Origin: Cladocopium goreaui | Taxonomy: Eukaryota > Sar > Dinophyceae > Suessiales > Symbiodiniaceae | Direction: 5' to 3' | Assembly: GCA_947184155.2 (NCBI GenBank) | Contig: CAMXCT020006578.1 | Location: 953,590-1,017,589 of the forward strand | Length of the DNA stretch: 64,000 nt | Part shown: piece by piece, positions 19,084-26,183 of the stretch | How the letters are laid out: every line of letters starts with the position of its first letter | Position numbering within the stretch: the first letter of the stretch is position 1 | Translations under genes and position numbers: made by a program | The notes under the pieces: model-generated | The model's database searches: none | Told to the model about the DNA's origin: nothing | What the model saw: only the letters and a program-made list of their open reading frames with translations

Positions 19084-20348
19084 TTGAGCTTGCGCCAGGG
19101 GTTCGTCCTTCCAAGCGGTCATGCACGAACACAGCCCGCAAGGGCTTTTCCGGCGCAGACCGTTAAAACTGGTTGGACTTTGTTGAGCACAGGGAGCGTT
19201 GTAGTGCTGGTTCTCCAAGCTCTCATTCAAAGGTTCCTTCCTGGCTTCTTCATGAACAGGGCAGTGAGGAAGGCTGGGCAAAGGCTGGAAAGGACAGAGC
19301 CCGCCCCTGCACGGCCGGTCGAGGAGGAATACATCAAGGACTTCATCAATTCACCTCAAGGTGAAGCTTTGAGCACCCCTTCCTTGTTGGTGGTCAGTGG
19401 TTCCCAAGGCATTGGGAAATCAACCATGCTGAACAATCTCCTGAGTGAGCATGTGAAGAATGGCAAAAGGGTGCTCCCGCTCAAGATGTCAAGCCGTCCT
19501 GGTGAGGACTTGAAACTCAATGAAGCGCTGCCCAAAGCATTGCAAGCAGTAAATTTGCCGCGATACTACCCAGAACAAGTGGAGTATATGCTGGAAAAGG
19601 TGAACGAGACGTGCAAGCGCCGAACAGGCAGTGCGTCGTGGTATACCTGCAACTCACAACCAAAAGCCGCGGAGACAAATTTAGTAGGGATGCCTGTGAT
19701 GACATTGCTTCCACCCTCGGTGCCTTCGCTCGCAACATCACCTACGACAATGCCGCGTGCAAGTTCATTTTGGAGGTCAGCGTGTCTGCTGTGGCCGACA
19801 TCATCACCGAAAGGTTTGACATGTCAAGGCTGGTTGTGGTGCGACCGCTGCCTTTCGAAGACTTCACATCTGTGGTCAAGGAGGTGGCAAAGCAGGGAAA
19901 CGACTTCCGGACGCTGAACAAGGTTCTTGCCGAAGATGACATGGACGAGGTGTTGAAGCACTACTACATCCGCGTGGGGGGCAACTTGCGCGCCTTGGAC
20001 TTGATACTGGAAGACGTCTCCAGAGAAGGTCAGAAAGGTGCGGATGCGGTCATCGAGCAGGTTGAGCAGTGGTACAACCGGAGGGTGGAACCAATTGAAA
20101 AGAAATTGGATGACCAGGGAGTGAAGGACTATCTCCTCAAGGTGGCAGGGGCAGGACCCATGTGGTATCTCCCAGAGAGCGACGAAGACACCAAAATGAC
20201 TTTGAATCTTCTTCGTGAGGAGCCAGCAGACTGCGTCCTGAGGAGTACAACTTATTTAAGGGTGGCTTTGAAGCATTGGCATTTCGTCGCCAAGCTCTTT
20301 GAAGAGGATGAGCAGAAGTTACAGGATACATGTGAGCTTCGCCGGTGA
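19084..20348 (+). pseudogene. P-loop NTPase, broken by one frameshift
   Basis: The first part (frame open from 19084) has a possible membrane segment (GSVVVLVLQALIQRFLPGFF). It is followed by a Walker A motif GSQGIGKST near residue 106 and a helical NTPase core. Near 19600-19630 the good coding sense moves by -1 to a frame reading QCVVVYLQLTTKSRGDKF, which continues to a TGA at 20346-20348. Together they would make roughly 420 residues with a helical C-terminal region (VGGNLRALDLILEDV), as in ATPases of the AAA/STAND type. A canonical acidic Walker B was not recognised. The break could be a mutation, a sequencing error or a tiny intron: a 17-nt GT...AG stretch (19611-19627) would restore phase but is implausibly short. 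Base composition is like host genes and unlike the AT-rich cassette downstream, so it may be a captured host gene. Confidence 0.6.
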
Positions 20349-20439
20349 AAAAAAACTGTGGCGCTTGAGATGTTTTGTGGGTGAGTCATCCAAGAGTAAT
20401 TTTCACGTATTGCATGCATAACCGCAGATACCCAACCCT

Positions 20440-20840
20440 AGTATCAATGATACCCAGATACCAGTATCTAAGTATCAACGATACCCAGAGCCTAGTATCA
20501 ATGATACCCAGATACCAGTATCCAAGTATCAACGATACCCAGAACCGAGTATCAATGATACCCCAAACCGAATATCAATGATACCCTGATACCAGTATCC
20601 AAGTATCAATGATACCCAGAACCGAGTATCAATGATACCCAGAACCGAGTATCAATGATACCCCAAACCGAGTATCAATGATACCCAGATACCAATATCC
20701 AAGTATCAACGATACCCAGAACCAAGTATCAATGATACCCTGATACCAGTATCCAAGTATCAACGATACCCAGAACCGAGTATCAATGATACCGTGATAC
20801 CAGTATCCAAGTATCAACGATACCCAGAACCGAGTATCAA
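20440..20840. repeat. Minisatellite with near-palindromic core
   Basis: The core GTATCAATGATACC or GTATCAACGATACC is repeated more than a dozen times. It alternates with spacers such as CAGAACCGA and CAGATACCAGTATCCAA in a higher-order pattern of about 22-bp and longer units. Each core can nearly fold on itself (GTATC...GATAC). The array sits between the NTPase gene and the AT-rich cassette. Confidence 0.93.
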
Positions 20841-20864
20841 TCATTCACCGAACAAGCAACAACA

Positions 20865-21025
20865 GACAAATCGTTTCACCCTGAACTTTTTTAGCCAAAC
20901 CATCAAACACGGACAAATCGTTTCACCCTCAACTTTTGACAAAAACATGAAACACGGACAAATCGTTTCACCCTCAACTTTTATAGCCAAACCATCAAAC
21001 ACGGACAAATCGTTTCACCTTGAAC
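20865..21025. repeat. 46-bp tandem repeat, 4 copies
   Basis: GACAAATCGTTTCACC begins at 20865, 20912, 20957 and 21004, followed each time by (C/T)(T/C)(G/C)AACTTTT. Periods are 47, 45 and 47 bp. It marks the start of the AT-rich part of the element. The uniform repeats have no unique spacers, so this is not a CRISPR array. Confidence 0.93.
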
Positions 21026-21147
21026 TTTTGAAGACAAAAAATCCTTACTTCAACAAGTGTCCTAAAACCATCGTTTTAGCGTTCAAAAAACATCAATTTA
21101 GGACACTTGTTAAAAACACAATGTTTAGAGCAACAGACCCCAAAAAC

Positions 21148-21157
21148 ACTTAAAGAA
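21148..21157 (+). promoter_or_regulatory. Putative virus-like promoter motif, copy 1
   Basis: ACTTAAAGAA lies 29 nt upstream of the ATG at 21187, within AAAAACACTTAAAGAATTG. The same motif precedes the other ORFs of the cassette (22231-22240, 22374-22383, and as TTTTAAAGAA on the minus strand at 22133-22142). Confidence 0.5.
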
Positions 21158-21186
21158 TTGACGCCTTATAGAATCAAGAATTGAAT

Positions 21187-21492
21187 ATGCCCTGCTATAT
21201 GTATATTAACGGTATGAAGCAAGAAATGGACGAAGACCTTTTTGACCAAATGGCGGAAGCACTACACCAATCCAGCAACCCTCAAAATCCACCAACCACA
21301 ACATCCACAAGATGGAAACCCGACGGAACTTACGACAAGAAACCATTAGACCCCAATTATTTTTCAAAGTATTATCAAAAGAAATTATCAACCCCTTTCA
21401 CCTGTCCAGACTGCGGACGAACCATCACAAGCAAATCCAATCTATCAAAACACCGTCAAACCAACAGATGTATGAACAGCAGACAACACTAA
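21187..21492 (+). CDS. Small C2H2 zinc-finger protein (101 aa)
   Basis: The ATG at 21187 is chosen because the open frame upstream has only a TTG. The C-terminus carries one C2H2 finger: CPDCGRTITSKSNLSKHRQ followed by C, pattern C-x2-C...H-x5-C, with the SNLSKH core of a DNA-contacting helix. The middle part (DPNYFSKYYQKKLSTPF) resembles, from memory, short proteins of algal large DNA viruses and their endogenous copies. The gene is AT-rich, unlike the host genes around it, and lies convergent to the GIY-YIG gene 48 nt away. It may be a DNA-binding regulator or the DNA-recognition partner of the nuclease; that is inference. Confidence 0.7.
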   Translation: MPCYMYINGMKQEMDEDLFDQMAEALHQSSNPQNPPTTTSTRWKPDGTYDKKPLDPNYFSKYYQKKLSTPFTCPDCGRTITSKSNLSKHRQTNRCMNSRQH

Positions 21493-21540
21493 AAATAAAA
21501 CCTTCTCATTAACAACGTTTTTTTAATCAGAATGTTTTAT

Positions 21541-22122
21541 CTATTCATTGTCCATTCCCGTTTGTTTGACACAGTTGTTCTTTTGATGCCATAGAGCATA
21601 GTATTGAAAAAAATAACGCTTACAAAACGGACATTCAACCTTCAAAAGGCGTTGTTCTATTATTTTCTCTTCATTCAAACGGCGTTTTTCTATTATTTCC
21701 TCTTTATGTTTGTGATAGTATGCTCTGGCACGTGCCTTGCCTCTTTCATAGTATTCTCTCGCTTGCTCTGGATTGTCCAGTTTCCACTCCTGTTGCGTCC
21801 TACCTGCAATCTGTCCATTGACACATTCTGTTGCTTTGATATGTCCCCCTTCTCTTTTGAACAATTCTTCCTTACTTTGACACGGGTAGTTCTCAATCAG
21901 TTCAATCGTACAATTCTCAATACCGAATTCATTGAATATATCTATTGCGGTTGTCTTCTTTTTCATCCTCCCTTTGATGTATTCCTTATATTGTTTTCTA
22001 TGTTTTTCCATTCTTTTACTCAAACTTTCACAGGTGCTCCCAATATAGCATTTATTATATCCAACATCCGTAATTTTGTAAATCTTTCCGTTTTCATACC
22101 TATTCATACCTATATTTACCAT
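21541..22122 (-). CDS. GIY-YIG family endonuclease (193 aa)
   Basis: Residues about 12-30 read GKIYKITDVGYNKCYIGST, the GIY...YIG signature with the first Gly-Ile-Tyr relaxed to KIYKI. They are followed by a helix with the conserved basic residues (LSKRMEKHRKQY) and a Glu (ELFKREGGHI) in the position of the metal-binding glutamate. The C-terminal half is strongly charged and helical (KEEIIEKRRLNEEKIIEQR) and ends with a CPFCKRYF...H zinc-finger-like motif. Such single-strand-nicking nucleases are common as homing endonucleases and in large DNA viruses. The start chosen is the ATG opening MVNIGMNRYENGK. It is convergent with the zinc-finger ORF. Role inferred: a DNA-cutting enzyme of a selfish element, possibly used for spread. 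Confidence 0.85.
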   Translation of the reverse strand: MVNIGMNRYENGKIYKITDVGYNKCYIGSTCESLSKRMEKHRKQYKEYIKGRMKKKTTAIDIFNEFGIENCTIELIENYPCQSKEELFKREGGHIKATECVNGQIAGRTQQEWKLDNPEQAREYYERGKARARAYYHKHKEEIIEKRRLNEEKIIEQRLLKVECPFCKRYFFQYYALWHQKNNCVKQTGMDNE

Positions 22123-22132
22123 AAGTTGCCAT

Positions 22133-22142
22133 TTCTTTAAAA
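22133..22142 (-). promoter_or_regulatory. Putative promoter motif of the GIY-YIG gene
   Basis: On the minus strand TTTTAAAGAA lies 10 nt upstream of the nuclease ATG and matches the 3' part of the motif before the other two ORFs. Confidence 0.45.
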
Positions 22143-22230
22143 CAATTTATCAAGTCAAACGACGGTGTCCTCACGTTGGACTTCAACCCAGAACCCAATG
22201 ACCTAAAAACTGAACGAGAGCCCAAAAACT

Positions 22231-22240
22231 ACTTAAAGAA
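22231..22240 (+). promoter_or_regulatory. Putative promoter motif, copy 3
   Basis: ACTTAAAGAA sits within AAAAACTACTTAAAGAAATG, which is followed directly by an ATG opening only a 13-codon ORF; the long frame opens at 22267. A further identical ACTACTTAAAGAAA lies at 22371-22384. Confidence 0.5.
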
Positions 22241-22446
22241 ATGATGTTTTATATATTAAGGAGAATATGGGAGAGGGTGTAAGGTTAAAAAATGAAAATT
22301 TATCTCAAAACTTAATCCACCAACAATCCAATCATCCGCAACATCCTCAACAAACAATTCACACTGAAAAACTACTTAAAGAAACAAAATATAATAATAA
22401 TAATGATAATAATAATGATAATAATAATAATATAGATTATACTATA

Positions 22447-22704
22447 ATGGACACTTCACAGCAGATTGTTTTAGATTATCTTTTGTCATCCGAAAAGGGT
22501 GAGATATTGAAACGGAATGGAGAAGAACTCAAGAAACTCAAGATTGGAGACAAGACCTACAACTTTGAAAGGGGGAAACCCATTTCAAAGAGGTTGATAA
22601 CAAAATTCAACAAGATTAGGCAGACAATGGACTACAAAAAGTATGAACTGAAAGAGAAGAGAGGCATTAGATGGGTCAATCTGGACAAGAACAAAGCACT
22701 CTAA
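22447..22704 (+). CDS. Small lysine-rich protein of the cassette (85 aa)
   Basis: The frame is open from ATG 22267 (145 aa). I prefer ATG 22447, because the stretch before it is an AAT/GAT microsatellite coding for Asn/Asp runs and contains the motif ACTTAAAGAA at 22374-22383, about 63 nt upstream. The product (MDTSQQIVLDYLLSSEKGEI...) is helical and basic and ends YKKYELKEKRGIRWVN. It ends three bases before the right TIR. No family recognised. AT-rich codon use matches the zinc-finger and GIY-YIG genes. Confidence 0.6.
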   Translation: MDTSQQIVLDYLLSSEKGEILKRNGEELKKLKIGDKTYNFERGKPISKRLITKFNKIRQTMDYKKYELKEKRGIRWVNLDKNKAL

Positions 22705-22707
22705 CAG

Positions 22708-22815
22708 AAAGAAACAGTCAAACATTTAGATTTACAACATTGAACAAAAACATAACAGCCTCCCACCTGACCTCCAACCTGTCTTGTCCCAGTTCCCCTG
22801 TTTTACCATTTTTTT
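22708..22815 (-). repeat. Right terminal inverted repeat
   Basis: Reverse complement of 18577-18684 at about 92%. It ends in a T-run and is followed by the target duplication TCCAT (22816-22820). Confidence 0.93.
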
Positions 22816-22878
22816 TCCATGCATTTTCTGGACAAATCTAGCCATACTTAGACCATCTTAGTGGCGATGGCAACTTAG

Positions 22879-23078
22879 CAGCTGATCAGGTCTTGGTGGC
22901 AGCAGAGCCTGCAGCGTTTGGTACCCAGATGCTTGATGATTCTTTGTGGGCATTGGCCATGCAGACCCAATTTGGAGGCCAACTCCTGCGCCGGTGCCGC
23001 AGAATGCCGCGGTGCGCCAAACGGGCCACACGGGGGGAATGGTCGGATGTGAAAGATGAATGGATTATGATGGATTAG
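22879..23078 (+). CDS. Candidate exon downstream of the TIR element
   Basis: It follows AACTTAG and reads ADQVLVAAEPAAFGTQML in phase with the exon ending at 18545. Around 22980 another frame becomes P/Q/A-rich (PTPAPVPQNAAVRQTG), so a junction or small indel may lie there; the end is uncertain. Confidence 0.45.
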
Positions 23079-23223
23079 TCAAGATTCCAAGAGTTTGGGA
23101 TCCATAAACCATTTCCAATGGCATATAATCCCATTCTCTGACCCAGCCATACCCAAGTTGCTCCGAAGTTCAACATCAAGATCTGAGTATTTGCATGTTC
23201 CAACCTCTGACGTGAGTTCCCAG

Positions 23224-23660
23224 GATTGCACCACAATGAAGGAGCTCAAGGAGTGGTTCACAGCAAGGCCTGGACAGTTGGACCAGATGACCAGATGCCG
23301 GTCCCATGGAGACCAGAGAGAAGACTTCATGCAACAGGTCGGACACTGTGAAGAAGTACGTTCCCAAGGTGTGGAACACGTCTTTGCTTTTTGGAAGGCA
23401 ATGCCATGCTCCATTGACCCACTGAGACCTAGACATACTGTACTGTACTTGTAGCAAGAATGTGGCTCATGCTGACCGGAAGGACTACCAGACCTATGCC
23501 ATGAAGTCCATCGAGAGCACGAAGCTGATTTGGAACGGAATTAAGGGTTGGCAAAGTTGGCAACATAAAGGTTTCAATCATATCACTTTTGACTCTTTTG
23601 ACAAGCCTTTTTTCCCCAAACATTGCAAGAAGATAGATCATCAACTTGAGCTTCGTTTGA
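23224..23660 (+). CDS. Candidate exons, unrecognised
   Basis: 23224-23337 is preceded by CCCAG and followed by GT, is exactly 38 codons, and reads TMKELKEWFTARPGQLDQ. From 23455, after TTGTAG, the frame reads NVAHADRKDYQTYAMKSIE and continues SAW-like charged helix until a TGA near 23680. The second donor was not located. No known domain. They may belong to the same Q/A-rich gene. Confidence 0.4.
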
Positions 23661-23847
23661 TGCGGACTCGACAGCCTTGAGAATGGTCGTGTGACTCACA
23701 AGAGCTGTAGATGCACGACCCACTGAGGTGACTTTGACACCAACAAGAAGAGACTGGAAGACGGTGGGAAGGCAACGTACTTTTGATTGTTGTCAAAGAT
23801 ACTGTAATCGAAGCTCATAACCCGACTGTTTCCTTCGCATACTGAAA

Positions 23848-23863
23848 GGGAGAGAGAGAGAGA
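23848..23863. repeat. GA microsatellite
   Basis: Eight GA units. Confidence 0.8.
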
Positions 23864-23915
23864 GTCAATTGCAACAGCACGCAACATTCTGGCAACATAC
23901 AAAAAATGCATTGGC

Positions 23916-23932
23916 GTTGCCATTTTGGCTCA
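23916..23932 (+). other. Possible spliced-leader relict
   Basis: GTTGCCATTTTGGCTCA matches the dinoflagellate spliced leader (GTAGCCATTTTGGCTCA portion) at 16 of 17 positions, with an exact 14-base core. It is followed by a small ATG ORF at about 23963 (MAHRAARRKVGHHGG). Finding one 480 bp upstream of the LINE relicts on the same strand suggests another retroposed transcript. Confidence 0.5.
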
Positions 23933-24412
23933 GTTTTTTTCACAGTTTTGACGCTTTTAAGTCAATGGCTCACAGAGCTGCACGCCGAAAGGTGGGACAC
24001 CATGGAGGGGCTGGGAGACCGGATGTGAGCTCGACGAACTGGAATGATGACCACCAGGAATGCCACCTGCAACGTACCATCTATGGCTGAATGTCTGGAC
24101 AAATCAATATAGAAACTGTTTGAAACACTGTGAATATGGAAATGCCACTTTGGAATAGCTTGGATGATCAAGAGCCGGGGCGCTGGGTCCCTGCAGACTT
24201 TCTTCCTGGCCTTCCTCGGAATTTGCTTATGGAGGCAGGGTGAGCATGGTGGACAACTGGTCCATTGGGTGCGTCTGAAGATGGAGGATTGACCCACCCA
24301 AAATGGACATTTTAATAGGGAATAGATGATGATCTATGATGATCTATCTTCAGACAAACTCATATAATCCTTGAATTGAGACAAAACAGATCTCAGTTGC
24401 TTTGGAAACGCC

Positions 24413-24456
24413 CCATTTTGGCTCAAGCCATTTTGGCTCAAGGTGATTGGCTCAAG
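24413..24456 (+). repeat. Tandem spliced-leader relicts at LINE 5' end
   Basis: CCATTTTGGCTCAAG at 24413-24427 and again at 24428-24442 are exact copies of the last 15 nt of the dinoflagellate trans-spliced leader. A third partial copy, ATTGGCTCAAG, lies at 24446-24456. Stacked relicts of this kind are known from dinoflagellate genes that were trans-spliced, reverse-transcribed and reinserted more than once. Here they sit 54-68 nt upstream of the first ATG of LINE ORF1. Confidence 0.85.
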
Positions 24457-24509
24457 CCGCCCAGGTTTGTAGCCAAGCAAATAGGCATTTCGGGCGCACT
24501 TTTAAAGCC

Positions 24510-26183
24510 ATGGCGGGCTTGTTCAAAGCCATGCTGGCGGTGCTGGCCCTGTGCTGCGGGGGTGAGATGAACAGAGATGACGATGGACAATGGTTTGTGC
24601 AATGCCGGGTGTATTGCATCTTACTCACTGTCCCTTTTTTTTGTGCTAGCTACTTCGTGAGGTATCAATTCGTTGCATTGAATTTGAATTTTGACGTCCT
24701 TGCAATCTTTTCTGGTGTGTGTATGGGTATGGCTGCGGTTTCAAGACGTTTGTGCAGTAAAGCCGGTAAGATTGAATGGATGATGCAAAGTTGGAGCCGG
24801 ATTTTCCACATCGTGAACTTGGTGAGGAAAACTGTGTGTGGGAGAAAAGTGTGGTGGCCTCTCTTGAAGATTATGGTGATTTTAACAGGTTGTGCTTGTT
24901 TTTGCTGGCTTGAGTCACCGTGGAGCTTCAAGTTCTATCAGCGCTTCGTGGCTATGTGGTCCACTGCTTGGATGCATTTGTGGGACCTTTGGGGCTCTTT
25001 TGCTGCTTTTGTATTCTTCCACGTCAAAGCCATGATTTTGCAGACTCATGCTTCGTGTGTTTCTGGACACACCGTGGATGGTTTTCAGGCAACTCCTGGA
25101 TTCGAAATACCGGTGAATTGCGTTGCGCAGATGGTTGACACGGATTTCAAACCAACTTGGAATCATGGTTTGCTGTCAGCTGTGGCGATGATGTCTTATT
25201 ATTTCGTGACCCTTTGGCAATTTTGCTCCACTAGGACATGCAAGCTTGTTTCATGGGGGAGCGTTTTTACAATGATGATTTCTGGGTTGGTTTTCTGCAA
25301 CCGATCTCTTTGCCATGTCACGCAAAGGCCTCAGATAGCTGAGGTTGTCTCTGCAATGTCACAGTGGTGCCAGCAGTTTCAATTCACAGGTGCCGATCTT
25401 GTTTGTTTAGGCCTCAGTTTAATTTGTGTGCGATGTTTCAGACAAGCCGTCATTTGGAGTTTCCAAACCAGACATGATGCTTCTGTTGCATACATGCAGA
25501 AGCACTTTTTGCGAAATGCCGCGGTCGTATTTTGCTTGCATACTTGTTTGTCCAATCCGACCAGCCTCTCTTTCGTTTTCGCCGGGGCCTACAAGGTCCT
25601 TGTCCTGATGTGCGGAAAGAAGAGAATAGTAGGTTGTGGAATAGCACTCCTTGGCATCATGCTCATGCGAATGTTGTTTTCAATGCATCGGTTCCTCACA
25701 TGGAATGCACAGAAAGCGCTGCTGTGGTTCTGTCATCTGGCATGCAAGATCATGGTCATCGCTTTCTTTTTCCGAAAGCTGTTGACTGAACCTTCTTTTG
25801 TGAATCTGCTTTTGATTGGTTTAGGGGTTGACATCATCGATTTGGTGACATTAGCTGTTTTCAGGATAATGCTGTCACTTCACCATTTGAATGCAAGGCC
25901 AAAGAAAGTCTTCAAGTGCAGAAGAGTTGGCCGAAAGCGCTGCCGATTGCATCGTAAGTGCATCCGAAAGCCAAGAGTCAGTTTGTTTAATAGGGTAGGC
26001 CGTTTCCTGTCCTTTTGCGTACGTGCGCAGTTTTGCCCATTCTGTCAAAACATGCCTGAGCATTCGCAAACCTCCCGGCCCAGATCTTCCTTCCGCGGGG
26101 GAGGTCGTAGAAACAGTCCAGAGACACCGGAACAGAAACTGCTGCAAGGTTTGCAGATTTTGTTGTACTTTGCAGGCCTCTAG
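24510..26183 (+). CDS. LINE ORF1: polytopic membrane-like protein
   Basis: The first ATG (24510) opens MAGLFKAMLAVLALCCGG, which looks like a signal peptide or first membrane segment; the frame is open further upstream only from a TTG inside the spliced-leader relicts. About 558 residues follow, with some ten hydrophobic segments (for example CILLTVPFFCASYFV, LLKIMVILTGCACFCWL, LLSAVAMMSYYFVTLW, FVNLLLIGLGVDIIDLV). A basic Arg/Lys-rich tail ends CRRVGRKRCRLHRKC. LINE ORF1 proteins are normally soluble RNA-binding chaperones with coiled coil, RRM or CCHC fingers, none of which is seen; only the basic tail could bind RNA. The last 185 bases overlap the open frame of ORF2 (+1). Function unknown. 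Confidence 0.65.
   Translation: MAGLFKAMLAVLALCCGGEMNRDDDGQWFVQCRVYCILLTVPFFCASYFVRYQFVALNLNFDVLAIFSGVCMGMAAVSRRLCSKAGKIEWMMQSWSRIFHIVNLVRKTVCGRKVWWPLLKIMVILTGCACFCWLESPWSFKFYQRFVAMWSTAWMHLWDLWGSFAAFVFFHVKAMILQTHASCVSGHTVDGFQATPGFEIPVNCVAQMVDTDFKPTWNHGLLSAVAMMSYYFVTLWQFCSTRTCKLVSWGSVFTMMISGLVFCNRSLCHVTQRPQIAEVVSAMSQWCQQFQFTGADLVCLGLSLICVRCFRQAVIWSFQTRHDASVAYMQKHFLRNAAVVFCLHTCLSNPTSLSFVFAGAYKVLVLMCGKKRIVGCGIALLGIMLMRMLFSMHRFLTWNAQKALLWFCHLACKIMVIAFFFRKLLTEPSFVNLLLIGLGVDIIDLVTLAVFRIMLSLHHLNARPKKVFKCRRVGRKRCRLHRKCIRKPRVSLFNRVGRFLSFCVRAQFCPFCQNMPEHSQTSRPRSSFRGGGRRNSPETPEQKLLQGLQILLYFAGL

Larger units (their letters stand above)
18577..22815. mobile_element. 4.24-kb TIR element with NTPase and viral-like cassette
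   Basis: The element is bounded by 108-bp terminal inverted repeats (18577-18684 and 22708-22815) with identical outer ends AAAAAAATGGTAAAACAGG. It is flanked by the direct repeat TCCAT (18572-18576 and 22816-22820), the expected footprint of transposition. Inside, in order: a unique segment; a GC-richer P-loop NTPase gene (19084-20348, frame-broken); a palindromic minisatellite (20440-20840); a 46-bp tandem repeat (20865-21025); and an AT-rich cassette of three ORFs (21187-21492 plus, 21541-22122 minus, 22447-22704 plus). No transposase, integrase or recombinase was recognised, so it is either non-autonomous or moved by an unknown enzyme, perhaps the GIY-YIG protein. It appears to sit in an intron of a host gene. 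Polinton-like or virophage-like ancestry is possible but not shown. Confidence 0.85.

Noticed and set aside
19611..19627. 17-nt GT...AG stretch as a mini-intron restoring the NTPase frame
   Set aside because: It restores phase, but introns this short are unknown in dinoflagellates; an indel or error is simpler.
20865..21025. Regularly spaced repeats that might be a CRISPR array
   Set aside because: The 46-bp units are contiguous and similar throughout, without unique spacers, and the genome is eukaryotic.
21604..22140. 178-codon plus-strand frame opposite the GIY-YIG gene
   Set aside because: It is the Phe-rich complement of a Lys/Glu-rich real gene and has no motif of its own.
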